From: Polytrichum commune
Lineage: Eukaryota > Streptophyta > Polytrichopsida > Polytrichales > Polytrichaceae
Reading direction: 5' to 3'
Assembly (NCBI GenBank): GCA_950295325.1
Contig: OX485806.1
Span: 32,304,001 to 32,368,000 of the forward strand
DNA: 64,000 nucleotides
Made by a program: the position numbers and the translations under genes. This document shows positions 11,517 through 23,431 of this stretch, in pieces; position 1 is the first letter of the stretch, and every line of letters begins with the position of its first letter. Under the pieces are notes generated by a model. The model ran no database searches, had not been told where the DNA came from, and saw only the letters and a list, made by a program, of their open reading frames with translations.

Positions 11517-12204
11517 GGTCACAATCAAGACATTCACCTTGAATATTAAGTTAGGCGGTGAGCAACTTGGCATTATTCAGTTGCATGGTTGTGTGTCCGT
11601 TCTATATTAAGCATTTGACATGGGTCTCCACCAGCTTACCTTCATGGGAAGAAGCTTAGAGAATAAGAGGAAACTCATGATGCTAGGAATAATGAATAGT
11701 GTTGGTTTATATACTAGAAATATTGTGAACAATGTCGATATTTACCAACTGAATACTACACTAAGAACATGTTAATATCGTGGGCCACAGTGAGTTTTTG
11801 GAGCCCACAATAATTCTCACAATAAAAATTATTGTGTGCCACATATAATTTCAACACACTCTAAAATCTTAGAAAAGAATAGTGTGGGTTGAACTAATTT
11901 TTAATTTTTTAGAATTATTCAGGGTGATTATATTATTTTGTGTTATTTTTGTCTTATAACAAATCTTTAATGCGTTAGTCAAATGTCTTCATGAAGACTT
12001 AGGGAAAGACATGGGGTCTTGGACCCACGTTAATTCCACCTTGACTAGAAAGTCAATATGGGCCATGCTAATTAGTTCCACATTGATTTTCCACCCACAC
12101 TAATAAGAGTATTTACTTCAGTTATGATGGTGAAAAGCAATTATCGCATACTTAAGGTTAATTGGCCACAAACCTATTAGGGGTTGGTTTTGACCCTCAA
12201 GAAC

Positions 12205-12806
12205 TACACTTAATATGATATTTAGTGTCACATGGTATTTAATGTCACTATGGTAACGTTTTGGATGACACTTCTTATGAGTAAGATTTACAAATAATTT
12301 CATGGATGATGGATGAGTTCATCCATTGGCCCAAACCCTACTCTTCTCTTGTCAACGACTCATGATGAAATATCATCATGGATGATTGAAATTGGGATGA
12401 AAAATCGTTGGGTCAATGACAATATTTGCAACACTGGAAATCTTTAATCCCCCCAAAAATGACAAGGAATGATAAATAATGTTGGGTTAACAAATTAGTG
12501 TTGGTTACACTACACCGCGGTTTACAACTACACTAAATATGATATTTAGTGTGACTTACTATTTGGAATTACACAATGCTATGTCTATTTACTGTACATC
12601 TCATATTTGATCAACAAATGTTAAATTGGTAGTTTGGACATTATAAGACATTGACAAATTTCTTTGGTAAAAAACGATTTCAATAGTAAAAATACATAGC
12701 ACCGTGTAAATCCAACTAGTAAGTCACACTAAATACCATATTTGGTGTAGTATTGAGCAAGACAATTAGAGTTGGTGACACTAACTATCATATTTAGTGT
12801 ACTTGG
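12205..12806 (+). repeat. F-family element interrupted by a G-family element
   Basis: The left part (12205-12532) follows the F pattern: ACACTTAATATGATATTTAG, GGATGACACTTCTTATGAG, ATAATGTTGGGTTAACAAAT and ACCGCGGTTTACAA. The F tail resumes only after about 220 bp at 12753 (TATTGAGCAAGACAATTAG, TTGGTGACACTAACTATCAT). The intact F copy at 28116-28500 has these parts adjacent, so the 220 bp are a later insertion. Confidence 0.8.
12533..12752 (+). mobile_element. G-family MITE, copy 2, nested in F
   Basis: Ends CTACACTAAATATGATATTT and CATATTTGGTGTAG; subterminal GTGACTTACTATTTGGA and its complement TCCAACTAGTAAGTCAC form the outer arms. Centre TTAAATTGGTAGTTTGGACA as in the copies at 1-200 and 62026-62246. 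Its insertion inside an F element gives clean borders. Confidence 0.8.
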
Positions 12807-13214
12807 ACTTGGTCCACGCATTATCTCATGTAGAGCCCTAGCTTCCTTTCGGAAAGAATGACACCTATTATAAAGTGTGAATAAATGCATGCTCAATACA
12901 AGGAGAGGTGGCCCATATTCACGTCAATACATGCATGAACTCCAATAATTTTTTACTTTTATTCTATTGCATTCTATTTCTAGTTATCTTATTTGAGAGT
13001 CTACAATATATGCTTGCAAGTGGGCGAGAAGATGTCAAGGGTTCCATGAGCATTTTGAAACTCATCACTCTACCCAATGTTATGTTTGAATGTATCTATC
13101 TATAGACCATTGAGCTTGGCATAGTCTATGTTTATTCACGGGACTAGCTAGGACCGAGATTCAAACGGTGATCATGTCATTATTGAGTATTTTGTGACTT
13201 TAAAGTATTTGGAA

Positions 13215-13497
13215 GAAAAAAAGTTTGGTTATGTGAGAATTTTATTTTATTTTGGTAAAGAGGATATTTCCATCAAGAAAAAAACGCCATAAAGCAACAC
13301 CTCATCTATGAGTTTTGACCTAAGGTAGACGAGGCTCATTCGGTTAGCTTCCTCACTTAAACACCTATTTTTTTGGTTCTTAATCAGTAGTATAGTCGCC
13401 TGATCCTTGATGGCATTTGGGTTAGTCACTTGTGAAGGAATCAAACTACACTCACCATTCTTCATGAGTAGGAGTTCTACCGACTAAGCCCTGACAT
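13215..13497 (-). repeat. SINE-like unit with tRNA-like head
   Basis: Read on the minus strand, the unit starts GGGCTTAGTCGGTAGAACTC and, after about 30 nt, has TAGTTTGATTCC. The two blocks resemble pol III A and B boxes (TTAGTCGGTAG and GTTTGATTCC). The body has no tRNA anticodon arm that folds properly, and the unit ends in an A-rich tract (CAAAATAAAATAAAATTC). That layout, tRNA-like head plus unrelated body plus A-rich tail, is a SINE plan. I see no second full copy in the window, so the call is tentative. Confidence 0.5.
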
Positions 13498-15902
13498 GCT
13501 TGATTTTTGTGGCTGAGCTGGGCAAATTTGGAGGCAGCATGTGGTTGTGATCGAGGTGCAAACTAGCTTGTATTATGGGTATTCTATAATGAAAAGTCAA
13601 CTTGGCAACATTTTATCTTACATGTGACCACTTTAGAGACACGACATTATCAATATTGGCATTATACTCCCTTTTCATTGGCAAAGGATTCACATAGAGA
13701 CTGCTAGTGATGTTGTCCACTTACACAACATCAAGCAATGGAAAAGTTTCCCCTATGACACCAAATTGGGGAGCAGAGAAATCTTTGATTCCAGAGCCTA
13801 GATCCACACCTTCCTCAACTCCAATATTAACAATTTCAAATTCTTTGGTTTTGATTTGTAATTGCTAACATGCTCAAGTTTCTAATGCTCAAATGCATGA
13901 GCTGGATGAGTCCATATGACTGGAATTGTCCACACTAGCTTGGTCGTCTACCTTACCTATGTAAACTACGTTCACAAAATTTTGCTAATTACCTAACTCA
14001 CCCTTAAAGAACCGAGGGGGCTTAATGTAGGACCATATATGCAATTTCTATGAGCCTCACCAAGTATAAATACCATTATTTATTTATTGCACTTTCAGGT
14101 TTCAATTATAAAATAGTTTGTGTCAAGGAGAAAGCAATAATATTCTCTCATGTGATATTGGTGATCATAAGACTAAGTACGTACTTGCATCCAAAGGCAT
14201 CCAAGTTGTGTATATACATCCAAATCTTCAATGGTACAAGGTATTCAACTAATTTGAAAAATACACTTAAAAAATGATGTATATTCATATAGACTTGGAG
14301 TCACTTTCGATACAATTGATTAAAATTTGAAATTTGTTGTTCAAATATTTGTGTTTGTGCATCTTGAGGCCCATATTGGGCCTCCTAGGCGCTTAGGATA
14401 GAGAAGGGGAAAAAGAAAAAGAAAAGCAAAAGAAAAGCATGCATCAAGCTTTAAGAAATTTTCTGTGACTTTATAGATACTCTCTCAAACTCACCTTATA
14501 CCACACTTACCCTAGAGTTTGGTCTAGAGACTTTAAAGACAAGTCTATTGTTGATTTGACAATTTTGTGAGAGGTTGAGTGGTTATAGTATTAGTTATGC
14601 TTGTAAAAGGGGCAAGCCTTATTTTATAATTAAGTGAAAAAACCTCCCAAAGAAGAATATAAAGTGTGGTCACCATACATGTTTATTACCATACAAGAAC
14701 CATGAACTTATGATTTAAGCATATTTGGAATTATGCATGACTTGTGGACAGTTTCAATCATCAATATGACTTACACTAGATTGCAGAACTACACATTTAT
14801 ACATGGTTGGCAGACATGGAATGCAAACATTTGAAGTCGTGGTTGTTGTGTTGTTGCTTTTGTTATGATCATTTGATGATTTTGTCCCCATAAATCCACA
14901 TCTTTGATTATTTTTGGTCAAGTGGTTTGCCCAAATATACTCAAAATATTAGTTATGACCACCCTTGAAATAGAAAGTGTTTAGAGAGCCAACAAACGTT
15001 TAGAGGTGGTCAAAGTGCATTGACCAAATGATGAGTGTCCCTCGTATTGAACCAATTTGATGTCGCTTTTAAAGTATGTTTGGTGTGATATGTTGGCCAA
15101 ACTATTGAAGATGGTGCTTAATTACTCACAATCAACAATACCCATGGGCATAAAAGAACGTCTCCTCTCAAGTGACTCATATTAGAGATGAATGTACTTG
15201 GGAGCACTGTACTTCAAATTAAAATAAAAGTTCACTAGACTTGCGGTACGTAACATTACACATCTCCTTGGCTACGTTCCGTGGAATGAGATGTCACATG
15301 AGCATAAATATCCTTTAATTGCAGATTTTCATGTGTATGGGGAGCACTCCATTTGTATATTGTGAACTTTTCCACAAAAGCGACTTTAAATTATCATACT
15401 TTTTTTAGAATCGTGGACTTTTTCTTTGGAAAGAGACCATCATGTAGTTGTTGAGCAATGTTATGATGAAGGCTTTTAGGGTTTAGGGGTTAAAGGTACA
15501 CTAATGTTATAGAAAGTTTGAAAATGGCCATTGTCACTTAATTTTTTTGGCAACTTGTCTTGGTCTCACCTCAAAATCCAAGAAAAAACCAACTATTATT
15601 CATTTAAGGACATGCAAAACTCCATGTCACTTTCTCATTTGTTATGTATCATGGTCAATCCTTTTTTTAATACATAAGTTAGTGTGAAACAAGGTGGGAT
15701 AGTCACTTGTTTTCCAAACCAATGGGAGAATTTTAAAAGCAGTGGTCACGGCCTTTGGTCAAGTCCAGTGCAAACATGCTCTAAGGGTTAGAAAGTTAAC
15801 TACGTATTACCATCATAACAATATTCAATTGCATGGTTATGTTCCATTCTATATCTAACAACTCACATGGGCCTCCCCTATCTTACCTTCACATGATGAA
15901 AC
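13498..15902. other. Intergenic, no gene seen
   Basis: No frame above 80 codons and no recognisable protein. Parts of 14940-15060 and 15720-15785 carry words shared with MITE families A and C (GGTCACGGCCTTTGGTC, AGTGCAAACATGCTCTAA), which suggests old, eroded MITE ends. Confidence 0.45.
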
Positions 15903-16319
15903 TTAGGGGCGGTTTACACTATGGACCATGAAGTCGTCCCACGTAAGAGGCCTATTTTGCGTGGGACGACTTCATGGGACGACTTCCATGGTCCGAGTTA
16001 CTAAAATATTAGTTTTCATGGTTCACGGGCCCTTCACTAGGTGTAAACCGAATGTGGCCCATGAAGAATGACCATGCACCAAAAAGTGGAGGTGCTGATT
16101 TTTTTAATACATGCCCAAAAAGGGCAATTTTGAAAAAAAATTAAGTTTGATCATTCCTTGTCTTCTCTTGGGCTTCACTTGTCTTCACTTCTTGTTAAAT
16201 GTGTCGAAGATGTGGCTTGCAAATCTTCTCACAACAATTTTTTTTAAATAAAATAAAATGAGCAATTTAATTTGTACATGCTCAATGTAATTTACATGTG
16301 ACATGTACCTTGTGTTGTC

Positions 16320-16432
16320 ACTACACTAAATAGGATATTTAGTGTTTGATTATATTTAATGTTGTTACCACCCTACCTTGCTCAACACTAATTTTCAATT
16401 CTTTGATAATTAATGTTAGAAGATTTCCCATT
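16320..16432. repeat. B-family fragment nested in the A-family element
   Basis: CACTACACTAAATAGGATAT then CACCCTACCTTGCTCAACAC and TCAATTCTTTGATAATTAAT match one end of the B copy at 33606-33915. The other half of the B element is missing. Confidence 0.65.
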
Positions 16433-16520
16433 GCACTTCTTTGGACTACCCTGATCTACAATCACTAAACCACTACAGATTTTTCTTTTTTGTTTTGCAA
16501 CTGCATTTTGTAGGAATATT

Positions 16521-16585
16521 GGGGTGTGTAATATACCGTTGGAAAGGTATTTTCAAGACCTTTCCAACGGTATATTACAAGCCCC
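16521..16585. repeat. Long near-perfect hairpin
   Basis: Arms GTAATATACCGTTGGAAAGG and CCTTTCCAACGGTATATTAC are exact complements, extended by GGGGTGT / CAAGCCCC with few mismatches, around a loop of about 9 nt (ATTTTCAAG). It lies inside the extra DNA of the A-family element. It could be the core of a small foldback element or a source of hairpin RNA; the sequence does not decide. Confidence 0.85.
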
Positions 16586-17454
16586 AAAATTCCAAACATT
16601 ACATTTGGTAGACCAAAAAAACAAATCTGCACTTGAATTCTTGAGTTCTAGATGTCCCGCGTTGTTTGGTGAAACACGTGTGATCCGGTTTAAGGGGTAG
16701 GGCAAGGTAGAGCTGGTATGTCTCATGGGCTATGGTATAATTAAGGCACTTAAAAGGTAGATTCATTAAAAATTTATTGAAATGGTATTTCTCTGACATG
16801 GGCCCTTGCCTTTTCCTACCAGACCACCTCTCTTGCCTCTCTCAACGCAAAACCCGTTGGACTATGTCAGTGCATTTATTAGGCCTTAAAAATTATATTT
16901 TGGGGACCTCGACCTCCAGGGTCCCTCTGCCATTTTTTCCTTAGTGTAAACCGAAGTTGTCCCGGGAGAACTTCAACAGCCAATCAGCTGCCTTGCAGAG
17001 CCCTGGTCCAACTTCATGGTCCATAGTGTAAACCGCCCCTTAGAAATAAGAAGAAATTGACGTTGTTACAAATAATGAATAGTGCCGGTATGAATAGTAA
17101 GAATATTGTGACTATTGTCGGTATTTTCAATGATAGTGTTGCTATGAATAATAAGTGTGATGAATAATACCGGGATGAACAATGTTTCATGTGAATAATG
17201 CCGGCGTGAACAATGATTCATGTGCATAGTGCTGGGAGTATAATCCCACCCAAATTTCCAAGTGTCAACCTGAATGTATGATTAGTAAATGAACATTCTT
17301 ACTTTGTTCAAGGGCCCCACACAATATAATTGACATATTCCAGGGTCATGGAACCAACCCACATGGCTAGATAATGGTATGTTCACCTTCATGCATTTCC
17401 TTGGTGTTAATGAAATTGGTAGTCCGATGTCACGAAGTTGTCATAGTGGCCATC

Positions 17455-17605
17455 CTATAGGGAGAGAGAAGGAATTATCACATACGAGCATAAGTCTCAT
17501 CCATTCAACACATAAAAAACTTGACCCTTATAGGATAATATCCGAATCGTCTCAAATGACCTCGACTAGAGTAATGCATGGTCCCATGTCACTAAGGCGA
17601 TGTGA
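17455..17605 (+). repeat. I-family left-half fragment
   Basis: GAGAGAGAAGGAATTATCAC, CTCATCCATTCAACACATAA, then CTCAAATGACCTCGACTAGA match the left half of the element at 30362-30619 in order. The complementary right end is absent here. Confidence 0.65.
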
Positions 17606-17879
17606 ATAGAGGGTGTGTGGTCATGGGCAGACCACATCCAAGCCATCCATTCATAATGCCCCATCCTACGGTCTACAAAATTGCTCGGGCAGCCTGTAGA
17701 AAACCTTTCAACCTATGAAATTTTGGCAAATGAATTATCAATGTTTGCAAGATGAAGGGGTTGATTGGTCATCCAGAGGGGAACTCCATTGGGAACACCC
17801 TAAACCCTCTAGGAACCTTCAAAATCCCACACAAATGCTCTCATACAACCGGTGAAATTTCATTTCATTTCAAGGTCGG

Positions 17880-18000
17880 TCATCAAAAGGGGCTTGGAGT
17901 TGATGGCTAGTAGCCTTGGTTCTACCTTTTAGAAGGAAGAGGTAGGAGTTCGACCCCCCCCCCCCCCCCACGCCAAGTTGGCACCATCTCCTTTGCAAGT
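17880..18000 (+). repeat. SINE-like head with pol III-type boxes
   Basis: GTTGATGGCTAGTAGCC (A-box-like) lies about 40 nt before GTAGGAGTTCGACCCC (B-box-like), close to the spacing in tRNA-derived promoters. A C-run (17955-17969) follows. The intervening bases do not make a tRNA cloverleaf. It is probably a remnant of a tRNA-derived SINE. Confidence 0.45.
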
Positions 18001-18996
18001 CCCTTTTAATGAAGGACTTAGTTTGAAAGAGTGCATCCAAGATCTGAGTGGATGAAGGTGGAGATTTCATCCAACGTGAAGTTTTTCAAGCTCTACCCAA
18101 GGGGGAGAGCAACTAGAAGTTGGGGCAACATAAGAGCCTCTAGATCTGTCAAATCACAATCGATGGCCGAGATTTTCCTAGCCCCCGACCACACAGAAGG
18201 CAGGCATTCACAGTGCCGCAACGACGCAAATGCACGGTCCGTTAAGCTCATCCCGGTGTCAAATGAACTTTTTATATATATTAAAAAAACAACAACATGA
18301 AGGTTGCATACTCTTTTGGGATTTTTAATGTTTAAATGATTGAAAGGTACGCTCCTATCCGATACAAAATACCATCTCTCTCTCTCACTCTCCGTCCTAT
18401 AGCCACATTGATGACAAGCACGGGGAGTCCCCATGGTTAGTTGGGCCGTGTTTGTTGGGCTTCTAATATAATAACTTAACTTAAAATCACTCAAAACGGG
18501 TGCGGCGTGGGTGTACAATTAGGGTTACAAACTACGAATTCCGAGGCAATTTGGTACCCGACTCACAAGTATTTTGTAGTACTAATTAACTTCCATGCTG
18601 AATGGTCACACATAACACCTTCTAATCCGCCCACTATTTTGACTGTGCTCGGTACCAAAATAACAAGTACCAACGAATGTTGTGTGGGTACGATTGTTTG
18701 TTTTCTATATATATACCATTAGGGAAGGTAAAGGCTATTGGAGAAAAGAAAAACTTATCTCTCAAAATTTGATGATACTTTGCATGTAGATGATGGCACA
18801 TTTATATTAGTAAAGAAGAACTTCTAAGGGTATAAAGGTATGCATGTGTTATTCGGTTAGTTTTCTTGATTAGAGACCATATTTTGAGTGGTGTGTGAAG
18901 AGGGAGGGATCAAAGATGAACCGACATCATAAAGACACATGCTCAACAGAGATTGGATTACAAAAGATCACGTGGTCAAAGCATTGGCAGATCGAC

Positions 18997-19324
18997 TACA
19001 CTAAATAAGATATTTAGTGTTTGATACACTAAATGCGAATGCATACGCTAAATATCAGTGACCCTATGAAAGTGAGTAACATTAAATGTAAACTCAAACA
19101 CTAAATATCAACTATGGTAATCTGTGGAAGTTACATGTTTGAATTTAGTGTTAGTAAGGATATGAAAAAAATAAAATAACAATGATAAAAGGAGAATTCC
19201 AACATATTTTCTAGCACATCTTTGAACAGTAATTGTCAAAAAATTGAAAATGAGTGTTGAGCAAGGTAGGTTGGTAACACCATTAAATATAATCAAACAC
19301 TAAATATCCTATTTAGTGTAGTTT
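18997..19324 (+). mobile_element. B-family MITE, copy 2
   Basis: Bounded by CTACACTAAATAAGATATTT and CCTATTTAGTGTAG. Shares CCCTATGAAAGTGAGTAACA, AACACTAAATATCAACTATG and AAATGAGTGTTGAGCAAGGT with the copy at 9643-9940. Non-coding; a private A/T-rich insertion near 19160-19215 explains its extra length. Confidence 0.78.
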
Positions 19325-19439
19325 AGATGGTAGAAATGGTCCATGTCACTAATCCATTTTCGTAATATTATGTAGTGGGGATGGAACTAGAGGTGGCGCT
19401 CACCCACAATGCGACATTAATCTAGGGAAGCTTGTTTAC

Positions 19440-19625
19440 AATTAGATTAGTTGTAATCGTTAGGATTACCCAACCAAAACAAAACCCACCAACCAATAGG
19501 CTTATGCCACCTTACATTGTGGGGCTTACTTAGGCATGCATGACTATGTCAAGGGAACCGGCCAAGGGTTTCGAATTGAGGACCTCACCACTCACAAAGG
19601 GTTGGCCTAGCCACCAAAGTTCACT
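19440..19625 (-). repeat. SINE-like unit, minus strand
   Basis: On the minus strand, TTTGGTGGCTAGGCCAACCC is followed after about 25 nt by CCTCAATTCGAAACCC, again an A-box/B-box-like pair. The following body (AAGTAAGCCCCACAATGTAA) has no coding content. Boundaries are approximate and no target duplication was found. Confidence 0.45.
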
Positions 19626-20297
19626 CACTACTCATTCACACATTAAGGTTGTTAAGAGCTTTATTGATCAATTTTGAAGTAGCCGTGCTTAAAGTGAGAT
19701 ATGCATGGGGCCACAAATAAGAGGATGAACTCAATGTGGTATACTAAACCCTCCAATAAGCGTCGGCAACAATGCCATATGACTATTTAATCACACCAAC
19801 AATTCCCACTTTGATAATGAAGAAGATGTTCATATGAGCTCTGAAAACCATGAAGCAAATCACTATGGGCATACTTTGGAATTGGCAATCATCTCGCATT
19901 GATTAATTGTGTGTTTCACAACCTACACAAAATGGGTGAAGAGTTTGAAGTGACAATTCAACACCTGCTTGTCTTAGCCTTGCAGCATATGAATATAAGT
20001 TAGTAGTGATTACTTTGAAGTTGCAACTTTGTAGGGGAGTTGACTAGAACAATTGGCATACTAACTTTGTCCCCCATTTAAAATTTGAAATTTCAGAACG
20101 TCAGGCAATCCGACATGAATTTGAGCCAGTTGGCCCAACCCTGCTCAAGAATCCTCTTGGTGCAAGGTGGGGTTTACTGCCTCCCTTCAAGTGGGTGGGC
20201 TCTTGGCTACCTACCTAGGTAGCTAGTTAGTTTTATTTTCCTTGTCAAGTAGAGTGACATATAGCAAATGACATTAGATACAATATTTAGTGTAGTA

Positions 20298-20490
20298 GAA
20301 ATTGTGGGCCTGGCATATGACTTCCCATTTGACATGGGCAGTCATCGCAACATGACTTCATGTACATGTGTCGAGTCCAATCTACAATTGTCATAGATAC
20401 GACTCGACATGTGTAAATGAGGCCATGTCGCAATGACCACATGTGTAAAATGGCAAGTGTGTTCTAGGCCCCAAAATCCTACTACAACGA
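20298..20490. mobile_element. P-family foldback MITE, copy 2
   Basis: Left TTGTGGGCCTGGCATATGAC, right GTGTTCTAGGCCCCAAAAT with complementary inner arms (CATGTGTCGAGTCCAATC and GACTCGACATGTGTAAATG). Same plan as 11332-11516 and 21357-21528. Confidence 0.7.
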
Positions 20491-20496
20491 TTATCC

Positions 20497-20720
20497 CAAT
20501 TAGTGCATGCTACTTATTCGAAGTTACCTAGTGCTATAACTATTTAATGGGAATGTAATATTTTACCAAGAAAGGTTCATTTTGTTTTGTAATGTCCAAA
20601 CAACTTATTGAACTTTGGTTAGTAAAAATTGAACTCCTAAATAAGATGTTATTGCACCGCGTTGTTAACTCCAAATAGTAAGATACACTAATCGGGATAT
20701 TGTGTGTAGTGATGTTCCGG
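20497..20720. repeat. Divergent G-family-like element
   Basis: Inverted arms TATTCGAAGTTACCTAGTGC near the left and GCACCGCGTTGTTAACTCCA near the right, then CAAATAGTAAGATACACTAA. Layout and arm wording follow the G family but with many changes, so it is an older or sister group. Confidence 0.5.
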
Positions 20721-21356
20721 TTGGCCAAACTAGCACGGTTCCGAATTTAGTAGCTCAGGCCCACACCTTGGACAATGATCTTAGTTAAAGTGATTCAAAG
20801 TTTCTAAGCTGACCTTGCTTGCAAATGGCATGGGTAATAAGGTCCTATAATCATATATTTTAGTGACATCTTTGATATAAGGTCAACTCCCGGGTCCAAA
20901 ATTCATAACATCATTCAACAATGTGGGTTGGTTCCATGACCCTGCAATATGTCAATTGTATTTCATGGGTCCCTCAAACAAATTGGGAGTATTTGTTTAC
21001 TAGTCACACATTCAAGTTGAGCTTGGAATTTTGGGTGGAGTGTACTCCCGGCATTATGTGTAGGAATGATTGTTCATCCTGAGAATATTTGCATGAAAGC
21101 ACCTTCTATCCATATGAATTATTAACAATGGCAACACTATCATTGAAAATACCGACACTATTCACAATAGTTTACCTCTACAAACCAACACTATTCATTA
21201 TTCGTACCAGCATCAATTTCCTCTTATTTTAAAGTTTCTTCCCATGAAGGTAAGCTAATGGAGGCCCATATCAAATGCTCAATATAGAATGGACACACAA
21301 CCATGCAGCTAACCACCTAACTAAATATTCAAGGTGAGTTTCTTGATTGTGACCTG

Positions 21357-21528
21357 CACCACTAGAAAACATGGCTCTATAACACACTCTTCCATTTGAC
21401 ACGGGTGTTCATTGTGACATGATCACATTTAGATTGGACTTGACACATGTAAATGAAGTCATTTCGCAACGACATTACATGTCAAATGGGAAGTGCGTTC
21501 TAGGCCCCACAATTCTAGTAGTGTTGGC
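21357..21528. mobile_element. P-family foldback MITE, copy 3
   Basis: Starts CACTAGAAAACATGGCTC and ends in the complement of CACTACTAGAATTGTGGGGC. The CACTACTAGAA terminus is the usual one of CACTA elements, which suggests the P family is a CACTA-derived MITE. Inner arms CACTCTTCCATTTGACAC and GTCAAATGGGAAGTGCG are complementary. Confidence 0.72.
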
Positions 21529-21889
21529 TTCCACTTAAATGCAAAGTCCATCTTGTCTTGATTTTTGGGGTGTTCAACTTTTATTGGCCACCATAATGTC
21601 AGGGGTGAATGCTCATAACACCTACCAAAGGGGGAAGGATAAATTGCAGTAGGGGGAGGGTGAAAACGTTGTAGAGGTCTACCGTGTGTTTTAATTTTGA
21701 AACACAACAACCCTTGAATTGAGGTCAAAGAGCCCGATCAGTCCAGTGAACTAAAATTGGGGTGAATTCAACCAACAGGGGGCAAAGTTTTAACTATTAC
21801 CCCTTGGGAGGCACTATCTAACCGAAATCCTATGACACTATTCAAACCACTTGAAGTGAAGGAACCTAATTTCGTAACACATGTTAGTA

Positions 21890-22640
21890 ACAAAGATCTT
21901 AGACACCTATATTTAAGTGGCATATGATTAGGTGTGGATCTAAAAATGAACACCATAACAACCACCATTTAGAAGAGATTGGACCATGTTCTCAAAATCC
22001 GTTTACCATTCTAAACTCAACCATATGCGCGTTCTATAAAAAAGAGTGAATCCTAACTTTGACAATGAATACGATATTCATATGAACCCCGAAAAGTATG
22101 AGGACAATTGAGTTATCCGTAAAGTAAGCTGGTGTTTTGACAGATTTTGAGTGCACTATTCACACAAAACCATGGAAACGCAAAGTAAGGCTCTTGAATT
22201 CCGGGGCATAATACACAAGGCTAGGGTTTAGGGTCAGAGCTGGTCTGCTTGTTTTTGGAGCTGGTCTGCAGTCCTTTAGTTTCTCCGGATTTAGGCTGCG
22301 ACAAATTTGGGGTTGTCCCCGCGGACTTCGCCCCGCCTTGTCAGTGGATCTTCACAGTTGGCGAAACAGGAGAGGGCCCTCTGACAAAGCGACGCTAAAT
22401 TCCCGGGGCGCACTCGCAACACAGGAGCAAATTTTTTTTTTCACCATTTCCGGTCCCTCAAAAGATTTGTGCCTGTGTTTTTTTATAGCTACAGACACCT
22501 GCTCCACTTTTAGGGCCTGTCACACAATTTTCTCAAATCCAGGCCCAAAACCCTCTCTTCAGCTCACTTTACGGATAACTCTAATGGCTAAGGCATTGAT
22601 TTGCATTTGCTAATCGCATGTTCAATATCATGAGAGAAGT
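21890..22640 (-). repeat. K-family repeat split by a later insertion
   Basis: The left piece (21890-22115) has AGACACCTATATTTAAGTGG, GAAGAGATTGGACCATGTTC, and TTGACAATGAATACGATATT. The right piece (22580-22640) has GATTTGCATTTGCTAATCGC. In uninterrupted copies (29725-30055, 54765-54930) these are adjacent through AACTATGAGGAAAGTGGCTA. The break occurs at that point and is filled by the 470-bp element at 22112-22583. Confidence 0.75.
22112..22583. mobile_element. TIR element inserted into a K-family repeat
   Basis: Inverted ends GAGTTATCCGTAAAGTAAGC and complement of GAGTTATCCGTAAAGTGAGC, about 22 bp. The inside is clearly richer in GC than the surroundings (CCCCGCGGACTTCGCCCCGC near 22317) and has no protein I recognise. 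Flanks AATTG and TAATGG are similar and may be a worn target duplication. A solitary copy of the terminus lies near 3690. Superfamily unknown. Confidence 0.7.
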
Positions 22641-23431
22641 GGGGTGCAAAGCTAATAGTGTCCATTTTAAGGGACATATTCAAGGGACACCCATGAAGAT
22701 GCAAACTTACGAGCACCATTCCCGGCATTATTAGCACCAAACTTAGCATGTATACGTGGTCCCTAGCAGTATGAAATGGGCTTACACGGTTACTTTTCAT
22801 AAATGGGACCCTACAATATATTGATTGGTGCCACGTGGCTCTGTGAGGATTCAAGGAACCAATGTTATGAAGACACGTGTTCAAAAGGGGATTGAACTAC
22901 ACCTCCCAATTTGATTAGCAATTTCACACTCAATAGTGAACACAATTGGGAGGACCTATGTATTCGATTAAGTAATCGAATTACGTGCACTTTCAATAAT
23001 CGTAACTAAGTTAGGGGAGAGTCCGAATTTCGAGGATGCTTCATTGTAGACTCTACCACCGCAACACACATTCCTTTGCGTAATCTAACCGGTAGAAGTT
23101 TTGGAGACCATGAAAATTGAACCAAATGAGAACGTTTGGGGAGGTTTTTGGGCATAATCGGTCGAGATCCTTGTGTGTCCAAGTCTAGTTGGTGACATGT
23201 TGACTTCTTCCAATTTTTCTTTGCTAATTTGGGGGTATATTCTCTATATTCCTCTACAATAGTCGGTAATTGTCCCCATGAGCATAACTTCAACCGGTTC
23301 ATCTATAACTACATTATTTTATCTAATTTGTGTGGGTTACCATTCAAAGTTACGTGTGGCTATAACGTTTTACCGACATTATCGTTTTTTAACCAACTAA
23401 GTTATATCATGTTCTTTGATGTGCATACTAA

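Larger units (their letters stand above)
15906..17039. mobile_element. Tourist-like MITE, family A copy 2, enlarged by an internal insertion
   Basis: Termini GGGGCGGTTTACACTATGG and complement, flanked by TTA at 15903-15905 and 17040-17042. The outer parts align, in opposite orientation, with the 445-bp copy at 60910-61354 (shared CTTCACTAGGTGTAAACCGA and CAACGCAAAACCCGTTGGAC types). This copy is 1134 bp because about 700 bp (roughly 16085-16785) were added between GACCATGCACCAAAAAG and TTTCTCTGACATGGGC, which are near neighbours in the shorter copy. The added DNA holds a B-family fragment and a strong hairpin. The left arm holds repeated GGGACGACTTC words in both orientations. Confidence 0.88.

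Noticed and set aside
17880-18000. A functional tRNA gene
   Set aside because: A-box and B-box-like words are present, but no cloverleaf arms pair and a C-run follows; treated as SINE remnant. The same applies to 13497 and 19620 on the minus strand.
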